Shown here: one piece after another, positions 36,779 through 47,382 of the stretch | Numbering within the stretch: the first letter of the stretch is position 1 | Layout: every line of letters begins with the position of its first letter | NCBI RefSeq assembly: GCF_028623165.1 | Contig: NZ_CP117768.1 | Location: 2,294,001 to 2,358,000 of the forward strand | Origin: Nostoc sp. UHCC 0926 | GTDB lineage: Bacteria; Cyanobacteriota; Cyanobacteriia; Cyanobacteriales; Nostocaceae | Length of the DNA: 64,000 nucleotides | Direction: 5' to 3' | Notes under the pieces: generated by a model | Database searches by the model: none | What the model was told of the DNA's origin: nothing | Seen by the model: the letters and a program-made list of their open reading frames with translations, nothing else | Program-made: the position numbers and the translations under genes

Positions 36779-38080
36779 TTAAATGGGCAAAGTAATAATA
36801 AACTTAGTTCCCTTACCAGGAATTGACAAACAGTCGATTTGTCCATTGTGTTTATCAACAATAATTTGGTAGCTGATAGCTAATCCAAGCCCGGTTCCCT
36901 TGCCTACAGGTTTAGTTGTGAAAGATTGCTCAAAAATTCGAGTTTGTACCTCAGGAAGCATCCCGGGGCCGTTATCTTGAATACAAATTATGACGGTTTC
37001 TTGCTGATAATTAACTGATGTAGTGATAGTAATAGTGTTTGGGCAAGCAGCAATCTTTTGATAAGAGTGGTTTTGATTGAGGTCATCCAATGCATCAATG
37101 GCATTAGCGATGATATTCATGAAGACCTGGTTCAGCTGTCCGGGATAGCAACTGATTGGAGGTAACTTACCGTATTGGGTGACAACCTCGATTGTCGAGC
37201 AGTCTTTTTTGTTTTGTAATCGGTGTTTCAATAGCATTAAGGTGCTATTAATCCCTTCGTGAATCTGAAACTCCATCTTAGATGAAATATCTGAGCGAGC
37301 AAAAGTTCTCAGAGAAAGGCTGATGCCCTTAAGGCGGTCAATTCCCTGGCGCATTGATGCTAGCAATTTTGGAATATCCTCTGCTAGATACTCAAAGTCC
37401 ATTTGATTGAGAAGTTCTTCAATTTCTGGTTCTGGATGCGGTAGCTTCTGCTGTTGGAGGTTGACCAAGTGAAGAAGATTATTTGTATATTCTGTAATAT
37501 AGGAGAAATTTCCTTCAATAAAACCAATCGGGTTATTAATTTCATGACCAATGCCTGCAACAAGTTGTCCCAGAGTAGACATTTTCTCACTTTGGATCAG
37601 TTGTAGTTGGGTTTGTTGTAACTGCTGTAGAGATTGGGTTAATTCTGCGGTGCGCTCTTGTACCCTTTGCTCTAGGGTATATGTGAGATGGGAGATTTTC
37701 AGGTGTAACTTTAATCGGGCAATGACTTCTTCCTGCTGGAAGGGTTTGGTAACGTAGTCAACTGCGCCAATTTCTAGTCCTTTCACCTTGTCTTTAGAAT
37801 CAGATAGGGCAGTCATGAAAATGACTGGAATATTCTGGGTGATAGGATTGGCTTTCAGCCTGCGGCAAGTTTCAAATCCATCAATACCAGGCATCATCAC
37901 ATCCAGGAGAATCAGATCGGGAAGGGCATATTCTGTTTGTTCGATCGCAGACTCTCCATTCGTTGCCATGAGTGCTTTCCAGCCATATCCCTGAATCATT
38001 TCTGATAGCACTTTGAGATTGTTTGGATTATCATCTACCAAAAGGATATGTATTGGCTTCGAGAGAGAATCAGCCATCAT
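36779..38080 (-). CDS. Response regulator-histidine kinase hybrid
   Basis: 433 residues. Residues ~10-125 are a receiver domain ([14 protein letters not shown], phospho-Asp in [14 protein letters not shown], Lys in YVTKPF). A coiled coil (~135-165) leads to the kinase core: H-box [21 protein letters not shown]-box [12 protein letters not shown]-boxes IQDNGPGM and [11 protein letters not shown]. Receiver-first kinases of this kind relay signals from another kinase. The start codon overlaps the stop of the upstream CHASE2 kinase (ATGA), so the two are translationally coupled and probably partners. Cytoplasmic; no membrane segment. Confidence 0.9.
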   Translation of the reverse strand: MMADSLSKPIHILLVDDNPNNLKVLSEMIQGYGWKALMATNGESAIEQTEYALPDLILLDVMMPGIDGFETCRRLKANPITQNIPVIFMTALSDSKDKVKGLEIGAVDYVTKPFQQEEVIARLKLHLKISHLTYTLEQRVQERTAELTQSLQQLQQTQLQLIQSEKMSTLGQLVAGIGHEINNPIGFIEGNFSYITEYTNNLLHLVNLQQQKLPHPEPEIEELLNQMDFEYLAEDIPKLLASMRQGIDRLKGISLSLRTFARSDISSKMEFQIHEGINSTLMLLKHRLQNKKDCSTIEVVTQYGKLPPISCYPGQLNQVFMNIIANAIDALDDLNQNHSYQKIAACPNTITITTSVNYQQETVIICIQDNGPGMLPEVQTRIFEQSFTTKPVGKGTGLGLAISYQIIVDKHNGQIDCLSIPGKGTKFIITLPI

Positions 38081-40854
38081 TGCCGTGACTCCATTGTTAC
38101 AAATGATTTTATAACTTTACGTATTTGTCCGGTTTGAAAATTGACAGTGAGTTTGTTTAACTCAACTACGAAAGGAGCTAGCTGGCTGTTTTGGGCAATT
38201 AACTCTTCTAACATTTTCTCGATCGCCGCGATATCGCCCATCATCGCCAGATGATAAAGTTGTTGCAAAACATCCTGCGATGGCAGAACCCATTCCTTAT
38301 CGGGTAACTCACCTTCAGGAGATGACTGCTGAGGTGTAGATTGGGGATAGATCCAGTCAACTTCTAGCACCGAGCGCAGTGTATTGAATAGCTCGTCAAC
38401 CTGGAGGGGTTTAGGCAGGAATGCTTTTGCTCCTGCTTGTAAACTCCGCTGCCGATTTTCCTCAAACACGCTGGCACTAGAGACGATGATCGGAATAGAA
38501 CGGGTTTTTGGATCAGATTGCAGGTGAATCATTAGCTCAAAACCATCCATATTAGGCATGGCTAAATCGAGCAGAATCACATCCGGGTTGCATTCTTTTA
38601 CGATTTGTAGCCCCTGTTTACCGTCGGTTGCTTCCAAAGTTTGACAGCCAATTTCTTGCAGCAGACTCGTCAATATGGAGCAGTGATTGCGATCATCATC
38701 GACAATGAGAACCAGAGGCGCACTACCCGAAGTTCTGGTAATCGAATGCTGGGTTGGGGCGATCGCCTGTTCATGCCAGTCATGGGAAAGTGATAGTGGG
38801 ACTGTCAAATCTAGCCAAAATATACTTCCTTCACCCAAGCGACTCTGCACTAGAATTTGGCTTTCCATCAATGCTGCAATTCTTTGACTGATGGCCAATC
38901 CCAAGCCAGTACCTTCAGATCGCTGCCCTGCTTCACCCACTTGCTCAAAGGCCAAAAAGATTTTCTCTAGTTGGTCTGGTAACATACCAATACCTGTATC
39001 TTCAATCTGGAAACGAATCTTGGTGGTTGGGGATTGGGAAGAATCTTGCCCAGTCTCCAGTACCTCTACTTTGAACGTCACACTACCGATGTTTGTAAAT
39101 TTGATCGCGTTGCCTAGCAAGTTAATCAATACTTGTCGCAGCCGTTGTTCATCTGCTTCAATGGCAAGGGGAAGGCGATCGCTAATTAAGATATTAAAAG
39201 TAATCCCTTTCTGCTCGGCTCTGATCCCACAAATCTCGGTAACACCGTGTAAAAAGGTCGGCAGATGCACAGCAGTTGCTACCAATTCCAATTTCCGAGC
39301 TTCAATTTTTGAGATATCAAGAATATCATTGATCAACATCAAAAGATGCGTCCCGCATTGAGAGATAATATTGATTCCTTCGCGGTTTTTATTTGTGATG
39401 TTTGGCGATCGCTCTAGTAGCTGTGCAAAACCAAGGATGCCATTGAGCGGTGTCCGTAGCTCATGGCTCATATTTGCAAGAAACTCGCTTTTTGCTTGGT
39501 TAGCGGCATCGGCAGCCTGCTTTGCCTCAACCAGTTCATGAGTTCGCTCTTCGACTTTTACCTCTAAGGTTTTGGAATAATCTAATAGTTGATCGTTGGC
39601 AATTTCTAGTTGGCGATTCGCTTCTTCTAGCTGCTGCTGTTTATAGGCATTCATTGTCGCAATTACACTGCTGATGAACGCGGCTAAAGCTGGTGTAACC
39701 GGAATCAGAATCCCATTTAAAAATATCCCGTAAGCACTCCCCAGGCAGACCCCACTGATCCCTACAGTTATCCAAAGAATCTGGCCTCCTGGAATCTGTA
39801 GCTTTCTAGGCGCACTGGCTAACCACCAACTACTCGTAGAACCGATCACAGACCACAAAACAATCCAGAGCCACAGAGAAATGCTGGAAACGCCGTGGAG
39901 GGTTGTTTTTCCTGTTTTAGCTCCTTGTACCAATTGATGGGCAATATTGGCATGGATAACAACACCAGGTGTCGGTTTTTGAGCAGATATCCAGGAAGAA
40001 CTGAAGGGTGTGCTGAAAAAATCGTTGGTACTAGAGGCGATTGATCCAATAAATACCATGCGATCGCGCATCAGGTCTGCCGGAATTTTCCCTGCTAACA
40101 CATCGCGCATCGTAACTGTGTGAAATGCTGCATCCGTTCCATGCCAGTTGAGCAGAATTTGATAGCCTCCTAAATCGCCATCCGCATAACCTGCTTCTTG
40201 ATTTTGCAGTGGCTGGTAGACTTCCTTACCCAATTGGAACTTTTGCCGCTGGGCATCAATGCTTTCTAAGGTAATCCCTTCAACTTCGAGGTACTTGAGC
40301 GCTACACTGGTTGCCAGCCCTGCTTTGATGGTGTCTTGTTCTTTGGCATCCACCGCTGTGAGCAGGGCGCGACGGACAGAGCGATCGCCATCGAGTACCA
40401 AATCCGCTAATCCTACCTGATCTCTTTTTTTCAATTCTGGTGGCGGATTGACGCGCTCACCGATAATTTTCTCAACTCCGATTAAATTGGGAGTGCTGCG
40501 GAAAATTTGCCCGAGTTGCTCATGTCCACTTCCTTCAGGCAAATCTCGATAGAGATCCAATCCGATGGATCGAGGCTGTTGCGCCCGGATTTTATCGAGT
40601 AATCGTGCTAGTGCCCAGTCTGGAACTGGCCATTTACCCACCGATTGAATATCACGCTCATCGATTGTGACAATCACAATCTCGTTGGCTATTTTCTCTG
40701 ATGATTGCAAACGAACCCATTGATCACGAAGTTTCCATTCAGGTAAATTAAAAAGCCCCAACGACTGCCCGACAATAACTGTCAGAGCAACACTGGGACT
40801 AATGATCAAGACGCTGCGAGTGCGTTGGATGAAAGTCTGAAATCTGTGCCACAT
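38077..40854 (-). CDS. CHASE2-domain hybrid histidine kinase
   Basis: 925 residues. An N-terminal membrane helix (~15-35) precedes an extracytoplasmic CHASE2 sensor (~40-320; [19 protein letters not shown] and [15 protein letters not shown] are typical). About three membrane helices follow (~325-400), then a coiled coil, the HisKA domain ([19 protein letters not shown]), HATPase ([26 protein letters not shown]) and a receiver ([26 protein letters not shown]). It senses an unknown periplasmic signal. It is coupled by ATGA overlap to the next kinase. CHASE2, DUF928, CHAT and haemagglutinin-type genes repeatedly occur together in filamentous cyanobacteria. Confidence 0.9.
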   Translation of the reverse strand: MWHRFQTFIQRTRSVLIISPSVALTVIVGQSLGLFNLPEWKLRDQWVRLQSSEKIANEIVIVTIDERDIQSVGKWPVPDWALARLLDKIRAQQPRSIGLDLYRDLPEGSGHEQLGQIFRSTPNLIGVEKIIGERVNPPPELKKRDQVGLADLVLDGDRSVRRALLTAVDAKEQDTIKAGLATSVALKYLEVEGITLESIDAQRQKFQLGKEVYQPLQNQEAGYADGDLGGYQILLNWHGTDAAFHTVTMRDVLAGKIPADLMRDRMVFIGSIASSTNDFFSTPFSSSWISAQKPTPGVVIHANIAHQLVQGAKTGKTTLHGVSSISLWLWIVLWSVIGSTSSWWLASAPRKLQIPGGQILWITVGISGVCLGSAYGIFLNGILIPVTPALAAFISSVIATMNAYKQQQLEEANRQLEIANDQLLDYSKTLEVKVEERTHELVEAKQAADAANQAKSEFLANMSHELRTPLNGILGFAQLLERSPNITNKNREGINIISQCGTHLLMLINDILDISKIEARKLELVATAVHLPTFLHGVTEICGIRAEQKGITFNILISDRLPLAIEADEQRLRQVLINLLGNAIKFTNIGSVTFKVEVLETGQDSSQSPTTKIRFQIEDTGIGMLPDQLEKIFLAFEQVGEAGQRSEGTGLGLAISQRIAALMESQILVQSRLGEGSIFWLDLTVPLSLSHDWHEQAIAPTQHSITRTSGSAPLVLIVDDDRNHCSILTSLLQEIGCQTLEATDGKQGLQIVKECNPDVILLDLAMPNMDGFELMIHLQSDPKTRSIPIIVSSASVFEENRQRSLQAGAKAFLPKPLQVDELFNTLRSVLEVDWIYPQSTPQQSSPEGELPDKEWVLPSQDVLQQLYHLAMMGDIAAIEKMLEELIAQNSQLAPFVVELNKLTVNFQTGQIRKVIKSFVTMESRQ

Positions 40855-40968
40855 ATTTGTGCCATACAGTTTATTGATATTGGTCAGTGTTGGTGGAGTA
40901 ATACCCCACTAACACCTGTTGATTATGTTAGTTAGCGGATGCTATAGTGCTTTTCGTTAATAGACTTT

Positions 40969-41053
40969 GACCTCTCTGCAAACCTCTCTCCTAAAAGGAG
41001 AGAGGCTTTGAATTTACTCCCCTTCCATATAAGGGAAGGGGTGGGGGTTAGGT
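40969..41053. repeat. Copy of the CTCTCTCC/GGAGAGAG repeat
   Basis: Full-length copy with both hairpins (CCTCTCTCC-TAAAA-GGAGAGAGG and CCCCTTCC-ATATAA-GGGAAGGGG), the same orientation as 558-646. Lies 26 bases downstream of the DUF928 stop on the minus strand. Confidence 0.75.
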
Positions 41054-41079
41054 CTGTATTCCAACTCAATTGAGAAGTG

Positions 41080-41988
41080 CTATATTAGCGGTGCTGTTAC
41101 AATCTCCTTCAAACTAACTGAGGACAGAAGTTCTTCCCATTGTTTGGAGAGAGTTGCATTGGTAGGTTGGGCGCTGTGCAGTGCAGCAAGTGTTGCTACA
41201 CAATCATACCAAACCCCATTTTTACCCAAACCAGTCGCCCGCTTCAGCGCATCCTCTTGTTGCATTGTGGTTGCCAGATCAGCACTGGGCTGGATTCGCT
41301 CAATCCAACCATCAACGTAAGGCGTACTTGGACTGAGTTGCCCATCCAGTTTGAGTGCTAGGAACCATTGGTAGTTTTTGCCAACGGTTAAAGCGGGTGC
41401 ATCAGCTGGTAATTTGATTGCAATCACCCCAGTTTTCCCTACAATTGAAATGTTCATCTGATGTTGCATGTTGCCAGCTTCATCCTTGAGGCTGAACACA
41501 GCTTCTTGGGCATTGGAAGCAGGGAGATACACCAGAATTGTGGGACGTTCAGACACTGTTGTGCCATAGAAGCTTTGGGGCAGAAGTGCGATTAGCGCTG
41601 TTGGGCCTTTTGCTTCTACAGTCGATGGATTCAAGTAGTAAGTACCAGTGCGAGAAGCTCCCCCAGTCGCTTGCCTGGGCGCACCCTTGCCAGCGGCAGG
41701 CGTAAACATATCACCGCGAGAAGCTCCCCCAGTCGCTTGTCTGGGCGCACCCTTGCCAGCGGCAGGCGTAAATATACTACCGCGAGAAGCTCCCCCAGTC
41801 GCTTGTCTGGGCGCACCCTTGCCAGCGGCAGGCGTAAATATACTACCGCGAGAAGCTCCCCCAGTCGCTTGGCTAGGAGCGCTATTTTTTGCAGGTGGGG
41901 TAAATGTCACAGCACTAGCGCTAGTCCAGGCACTGCTAGCAATTAGAGCGATAAGGCTCAATGTACTAGCTAAATATCGACGTTTCAT
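41080..41988 (-). CDS. DUF928 protein with four 22-residue repeats
   Basis: 302 residues from the ATG at 41988, with GAGG nine bases upstream; an in-frame start at 42030 is less likely. Signal peptide: MKRRYLASTLSLIALIASSA...SASA. Residues ~30-115 are repeats of GGASRGSIFTPAAGKGAPRQ-AT, coded by a 66-bp tandem DNA repeat (41640-41880). The DUF928 domain follows (GPTALIALLPQSFYGTTVSE, then YQWFLALKLDG). It is exported, probably periplasmic, and of unknown function. Position between the CHASE2 kinase and the CHAT gene fits the usual company of DUF928. Confidence 0.8.
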   Translation of the reverse strand: MKRRYLASTLSLIALIASSAWTSASAVTFTPPAKNSAPSQATGGASRGSIFTPAAGKGAPRQATGGASRGSIFTPAAGKGAPRQATGGASRGDMFTPAAGKGAPRQATGGASRTGTYYLNPSTVEAKGPTALIALLPQSFYGTTVSERPTILVYLPASNAQEAVFSLKDEAGNMQHQMNISIVGKTGVIAIKLPADAPALTVGKNYQWFLALKLDGQLSPSTPYVDGWIERIQPSADLATTMQQEDALKRATGLGKNGVWYDCVATLAALHSAQPTNATLSKQWEELLSSVSLKEIVTAPLI

Positions 41989-42176
41989 AATGTCATACCT
42001 CAATTGCTTGAGAAGTGATACAAAATACATTAATTGCGACTGTGGGAAGTAACCTATAGAATATCTCTAATCACGGTATTAATGGGATAAAATCTCCTAA
42101 AATATAGACTATTTGTTAATAAAAACATGTAAGAAACACATTAATTTCTTATACGTAAATACGTGTTATTACTTAA

Positions 42177-44723
42177 TTAAAGCCAGTTTCCAACTAAAAC
42201 GAAAGCAGACCAAAAAAACGGATCATGGAAATCAGTTTGTTGAATCATGTTTATTTGTGCCTGCCGTAGTGCTTCGGCTTTAGTGATTTTGGGTTGTCGC
42301 AGTTGCTCATAGAAGTGAGTCATGAGCATCGCAGCTGCCTTATCTTTAACTGGCCATAGAGTGGCGATGGTTGAGCGGGCCCCAGATTTGACAGCCAAAC
42401 CTGCTAGCCCAAGGACGGCGCGATCGTCCCCTGCTGCTGTGTCACAGGCACTCAGTACCAGCAACTCGATTGCTTTCGATGGATCACCATCCCGATTTTT
42501 CAGGAGTTCGGACAACTCTTTGACGTTGACTTGTCCATTCCAGGTGAGCAAGAAAGTATCTTCGAGGCGGGAGCTAAACTGTCCGTGGGTTGCTAGGTGG
42601 ACAATACCAGCATTACTGGATTTCACGCGTTGAGCGAGGGCTTGACTTGTGAATTTCTGGTTCAGCAATATAAAGGACGACACCGCTTTTGAGATTTGTT
42701 TAACTTCTGATTCCACAGCAGGCAAAGCATTAAAACCAGCACGAGATTCGCTAATACCACCCACGATCGCATTGATTTTGTTTTGCTTTAGCGATCGCGT
42801 AGCCATCAGTTGCAATCCTGGTGAAAGTGCGACTGCATACTTCTCAATTAAATATTGTTTACCGTCATATAAGGCAGCCATTGGAATGTTACGCAACTGG
42901 CCATCCAATACAAACACTAATGTCTTGGTATCTTTGAATCCTTGATTGATTTTTGCTGGACGAATCAGCCAATCATAAATTTGCTGGGATAATCGATTTC
43001 GGTCTTTGGAATCTGAGACAGGATTGAGAGCAACTAAAAAATTGCCCAGAGTCTGCTCAATTTCAGCTTGAGATTTAGAAGTGATATAGTAATCGAGAGG
43101 TTGCCCCGCTTTGGAAAGAATCACCGCTAAACGATCGGGCAGGATGATTGGATAAATGACGGTTGCAGTGGGATCAACCTGATCAATTTGCTGAGTTTTA
43201 TCTAAACAGGCTTCCCGGAAAAAGTTATCAAGTTCTGCAATTTGGAGTGCCTCAATTAATTCACGGGCTTGCACTAATGCAGCTTGGCTCGGTTGATTAT
43301 CTAGAAGTAAACCGACTAGTTCTCGGTAAACAGGCTCTACACTTTCGCGGAAAGAGAACTGAACATCGGGGTTGATGGCAACCAAATCCCCTCGCAGTGA
43401 CTTTAAGGCTTTGACAGCTTCGGTATAGGCACTAATTGCTTTTGAGCGATCGCCCTGTTGTTTATTCAACTGTCCCACCTGCCAAGCAGATTGAGCAATG
43501 ATATCGTTAGCTTGGAGTAGACGGGCAATATCGAGGGATTTCTGAGTTAACTCCTGTGCTTGTGATAACTGCTGTGTACGACGATAGAGTTTTCCCCACT
43601 GATGCAATGCGTAAGCTTCTGCTTGAGCATCTTGGATTTGCTGTGCAGACTTGACTGTGACTCCCATAAGTTGCGCCAGGTCTTTGAGGGGTATGATTTG
43701 GTCAGGAGTTGAGCGCCGATTCAGGGTGGCCACAAAATTGATGGCTGCGTAGAGGGAGCTATGACTGGGGGGCAGTTCCTTAAGTTGTAGTAGTAGTTGA
43801 GGTGCCAATGGGGTAGCAAACTCAGGCTTGTCGTAGTCGAGGAAAAGTTTGAAACGAGCTAAACGTGCTTGCAAGCCATCGCTTGGATTGGTGGCTAGCT
43901 GTTCTGCTTGTTCAAAGTAATCTAATGCCGCCTCAGGATCTTGCAAGTCAACAGCAGTTGTTCCCAGACTCAGCAGGATAGAACTCAAGTAGGGTTTGGC
44001 TTCAATTTTACGAGCGATCGCTAAACTTTGCTCCAACACCTCTTGATTTTTTGCATCACCAATCATTTGTAGGGCTAAACCAAGCGATCGTAAGCCACTG
44101 ATTTTGATTTCCGAATCTGGCATTGCTAAGAGCAATTGATTCAGCGTCTCCAACTGCACTTTAGAACGGCGATAAAATCCCAAACTTTGTAAAGCTTGTG
44201 CCTGGTTGATTTGACTCCCCAAGCTGCCCATTTTGTCACCTGCCTGATCATAATATTTTTGAGCTTGCTGCCAACTTTCGAGGGCAGTTTCGGCTTTGCC
44301 ATTGTGCAATTGCAAATTTGCCTGGGTATTGAGTGCTTGTGCCCAGAGAATTGCATCAGCAGAGGGAATAGAGGTTTGCAATAGTTTCAGACTTTGCTCA
44401 ATAGATTGACTGGCTGCTTCCCACTGATTAAGTTCCTGTTGTGTTAGTGAGAGGTAACTTAAACTTAGAGCTTCGTTGAGGCGATCGCCTTGGGTATGGT
44501 ACTGTTGTGCTGCCGTTTGCCAAATTGTCACTGCTTCTACAAAGCGTCCTGAACGGTAGAGGTTCCGTCCCTGTTCTAGCCAATTGCTAGGCTGGGAAGA
44601 AGAAATAACTGTGGTTGTTACTGGTAGAGATGCTTTTACAGGTGTAATGGTAAATGCTAAACACAAACTTAAAATACTGAGGCTGACATATAGCCAATGA
44701 GTTTGTTTAATTCGGAAAGCCAT
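42177..44723 (-). CDS. Exported TPR-CHAT protease-like protein
   Basis: 848 residues. Residues 1-32 are a signal peptide (LYVSLSILSLCLAFTITPVKA). Residues ~45-470 contain many TPR repeats. The C-terminal CHAT domain (~550-848) keeps the caspase-like dyad: His in IVHLATHGQFSS and Cys in LLVLSACDTAAG, followed by GLAGLAVKSGARSTIATLWP. CHAT domains are clan CD peptidases, some activated by partner proteins. An exported version beside DUF928 and two-partner-secretion exoproteins suggests processing of surface proteins, but the substrate is unknown. 150 bases separate it from the exoprotein gene upstream. Confidence 0.85.
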   Translation of the reverse strand: MAFRIKQTHWLYVSLSILSLCLAFTITPVKASLPVTTTVISSSQPSNWLEQGRNLYRSGRFVEAVTIWQTAAQQYHTQGDRLNEALSLSYLSLTQQELNQWEAASQSIEQSLKLLQTSIPSADAILWAQALNTQANLQLHNGKAETALESWQQAQKYYDQAGDKMGSLGSQINQAQALQSLGFYRRSKVQLETLNQLLLAMPDSEIKISGLRSLGLALQMIGDAKNQEVLEQSLAIARKIEAKPYLSSILLSLGTTAVDLQDPEAALDYFEQAEQLATNPSDGLQARLARFKLFLDYDKPEFATPLAPQLLLQLKELPPSHSSLYAAINFVATLNRRSTPDQIIPLKDLAQLMGVTVKSAQQIQDAQAEAYALHQWGKLYRRTQQLSQAQELTQKSLDIARLLQANDIIAQSAWQVGQLNKQQGDRSKAISAYTEAVKALKSLRGDLVAINPDVQFSFRESVEPVYRELVGLLLDNQPSQAALVQARELIEALQIAELDNFFREACLDKTQQIDQVDPTATVIYPIILPDRLAVILSKAGQPLDYYITSKSQAEIEQTLGNFLVALNPVSDSKDRNRLSQQIYDWLIRPAKINQGFKDTKTLVFVLDGQLRNIPMAALYDGKQYLIEKYAVALSPGLQLMATRSLKQNKINAIVGGISESRAGFNALPAVESEVKQISKAVSSFILLNQKFTSQALAQRVKSSNAGIVHLATHGQFSSRLEDTFLLTWNGQVNVKELSELLKNRDGDPSKAIELLVLSACDTAAGDDRAVLGLAGLAVKSGARSTIATLWPVKDKAAAMLMTHFYEQLRQPKITKAEALRQAQINMIQQTDFHDPFFWSAFVLVGNWL

Positions 44724-44873
44724 AAGTAATTACTAAGATTCATAACAGCTTTTGAAAAATCAGTCACAGCACAAGTGCTTAAAGAATGAGTAAACTTATA
44801 TTGCCCAACTTATTACTTGGATCTATTAGACATCTCCGAAAATGAAATATGCATTATCCAACGTCGGGACTGA

Positions 44874-47315
44874 TTAATTTGACACCGCAGCACAGGTTAA
44901 AGATGGTTCTACATGGGCTGATTGAGCCGCAATTAACTCAATTTTCCCCTGTGCATTCCGTCGCCAAGAAGTAGCTTGAACGAGAACCTGTGGAGATTGG
45001 GGCATTTGTGCTTGTACCTTCTGGGTTTTCCGGTATGCAGAGATGTCGCGGATATCAGACCAAGTGCGATCGCTGGTTACTTGCTGATTGGGATTTTGCG
45101 GCACACCACCCCGTCCTGTTGCCACAAAGCTACTGCCTTCACGACCCGCGCAGCCTGTGGCAATTTGCTGAGATGGATCAATTACATTTGCTGGCAATTC
45201 GACTAAGCCAGAATTTGGATCAATGCCAATGGTATTGACTTGAACCGTGCCGCTAACCCCAAATTGGGAACTAGCAGTGATGTCATTCTCTGATGTCAGT
45301 TGGGGACGAAACTTCAGTCCGAAAAGCGCTTGTGTGCTGATTTGAATATTACCCCCCCTACCTTTCACCGCATTAGCAATAATGTCGCTGTTTTCTAATC
45401 CGGCGATAATAGGTGCATTGATATTGATATTACCTCCATTACCGTTACCGCCTGCTGTAGCACTAATATTGCTGCGATCGCGCATCAGCAACAACTTACC
45501 AACTTGTAAGCCGATGTTGCCACCATTACCAGATTCTGTCTGTGCTTGGATTGAGCCTTGATTTTTTAATTGGATGCGATCTGCGGTGATGTTGAGATTG
45601 CCAGCATTTCCACTACCTTGGCTGGTAACACTCACAATACCACCATCCGTCAGTATCAAATTGGGTGTAGTAACGCTAACATTACCTGCATTTCCCGTCA
45701 GTACATCCTGTAAGCCAAATAACTTAAGTAGTAGTGGACTTGAACGAATGACAGATGAACCGAGGCTACTGTAAGTGTTAGGACTAACACCACTAATTGC
45801 GATCGCCTCTCTAGCATTAATGCTGACATTTCCTCCATTCCCAGTATAAAATACTAATGAACCAACTGCTCCTCCATCTAAGATTTGTAACTTCCCAGTA
45901 TCTAGGATCAAATCTTTTGTATTTCCGCTCGCAAAGCTACTGATACTAATGTTACTAGAAATTTCAAAAGGGGTTTTCCCCATAACTGTGGTATTTTGAT
46001 TGCGAATTGTCACTTTACCACTAGAGCCACTGCCATATGTATATGAAGTCAATAAAGCTCCACCAGATATTACCAATCTATCCCCATTAATAGAGATATC
46101 ACCTGCTGACCCAGTACCGTATGTGCCAGTGAGAATGTTTGTTGCAATGGGCGTCAGGGGTGAGAAGCCGGACATCTCTATTGCTGCCGCTTCAATCTGA
46201 ATGTTGCCACTGTCAGCTACTCCGTGTGTTGAGTTCTCTATCCCCGAACCCTGTTGGAGTGTTAACCGGGGAGTAATGATACTTATATTCCCACCAGTTC
46301 CGGTGCTCAAGGTGTTACTGCGAATCCCACCTCGAATTGTGCTAGTGGATGTTCCGCCAATCATATCGATGGCTTCTGATGCTTGAAAACGAATGTCTCC
46401 ACCAGGAAGACTTCCATAATTCTGCGCTAAAACTAACGAACCATCGCTCAAGCGAATATTTCGTCCCTGAAGCTGAACTGAACCCGCATTTACCCCACTG
46501 ACATCTAATAGTGACTTTTGTGCTAGTTGAATGTCACTAAAGCTTTGCCCGTTGCCATACTCCAATTTATATCCCTGAGTGGTTGGCACTAAACTAACTA
46601 ATCCTGCACCTCCCAGGCTACCTAATTCTATATGCCCTGTTTCGGCACTCAAGGTAGCGCCATTCAGATTCAAATTACCACCCACCAACGCCAAAGTTTT
46701 TCCCGCCTCTACTTGCAATCTTGTTGGGCTAGGATTGCGAATCGTAGGAATAATATCGCTCTCAATATCTAAATGCCCTGTACCTTGGACTTGTATCGCT
46801 GAAGGATTATTACCTAGTTGCAGTCCAATGGGAACATTGATACTTAATAATGCGTTAGTTTGGGGATTAATGGCGCTAAATTCACTTCCATCAGCAAATT
46901 TGATGCTATTAGCTGTCGTTGCAATCAATGAACCGCCGATATTTAATTGGGCATTAGCACCAAAAATGATTCCATTCGGGTTGAGTAAAAAAAGATTGGC
47001 GCTACCGTTGGCTGTAATTAAACCATCAATGTGGGAAATACTGCCCCCAGTCACACGACTAAAAATATTTTGCACATCTGCGGCATTGTTGAAGAATGCA
47101 GAACCATTGCTAGGAATAGAGAATTGGCTGAAGCTGTGAAACAGGTTGTTGCCGACACGACTGCCGTTGGTAATGGTGAAGTTATTGCCGCTTTGGGATA
47201 CTGTGCTGTTGAGAGTTCCATCGGTAATTACTTGAGCATTTGCACAACTATTCCAAATCCCACATATTAACATTCCACCGATCAAACTGAACCTAGCAGA
47301 AATTACTTTCATCAC
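44874..47315 (-). CDS. Two-partner-secretion exoprotein (filamentous haemagglutinin N-terminal domain)
   Basis: 813 residues. Signal peptide to about residue 27 (ends SCANA-QVITDG). The TPS domain (~28-170) shows the hallmark blocks NLFHSFSQFSIP, NIFSRVTGGSISHIDGLI and NLFLLNPNGIIFGANAQLNIGG. The rest is a long beta-helix made of GNGGNI(S/N)I(N/T) and LTDGG repeats, with a tail containing ATGCAGREGSSF. Such proteins cross the outer membrane through a TpsB pore and act as adhesins or surface structures. No TpsB gene is visible in this window. It is a tandem paralogue of the gene at 47383. Confidence 0.85.
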   Translation of the reverse strand: MMKVISARFSLIGGMLICGIWNSCANAQVITDGTLNSTVSQSGNNFTITNGSRVGNNLFHSFSQFSIPSNGSAFFNNAADVQNIFSRVTGGSISHIDGLITANGSANLFLLNPNGIIFGANAQLNIGGSLIATTANSIKFADGSEFSAINPQTNALLSINVPIGLQLGNNPSAIQVQGTGHLDIESDIIPTIRNPSPTRLQVEAGKTLALVGGNLNLNGATLSAETGHIELGSLGGAGLVSLVPTTQGYKLEYGNGQSFSDIQLAQKSLLDVSGVNAGSVQLQGRNIRLSDGSLVLAQNYGSLPGGDIRFQASEAIDMIGGTSTSTIRGGIRSNTLSTGTGGNISIITPRLTLQQGSGIENSTHGVADSGNIQIEAAAIEMSGFSPLTPIATNILTGTYGTGSAGDISINGDRLVISGGALLTSYTYGSGSSGKVTIRNQNTTVMGKTPFEISSNISISSFASGNTKDLILDTGKLQILDGGAVGSLVFYTGNGGNVSINAREAIAISGVSPNTYSSLGSSVIRSSPLLLKLFGLQDVLTGNAGNVSVTTPNLILTDGGIVSVTSQGSGNAGNLNITADRIQLKNQGSIQAQTESGNGGNIGLQVGKLLLMRDRSNISATAGGNGNGGNININAPIIAGLENSDIIANAVKGRGGNIQISTQALFGLKFRPQLTSENDITASSQFGVSGTVQVNTIGIDPNSGLVELPANVIDPSQQIATGCAGREGSSFVATGRGGVPQNPNQQVTSDRTWSDIRDISAYRKTQKVQAQMPQSPQVLVQATSWRRNAQGKIELIAAQSAHVEPSLTCAAVSN

Positions 47316-47382
47316 CCCGTCTCCATTTTGAGCTATGTAGTTAGGTTTCCCAAAATGGAATTGTTGCTAACCTTATTTGTAG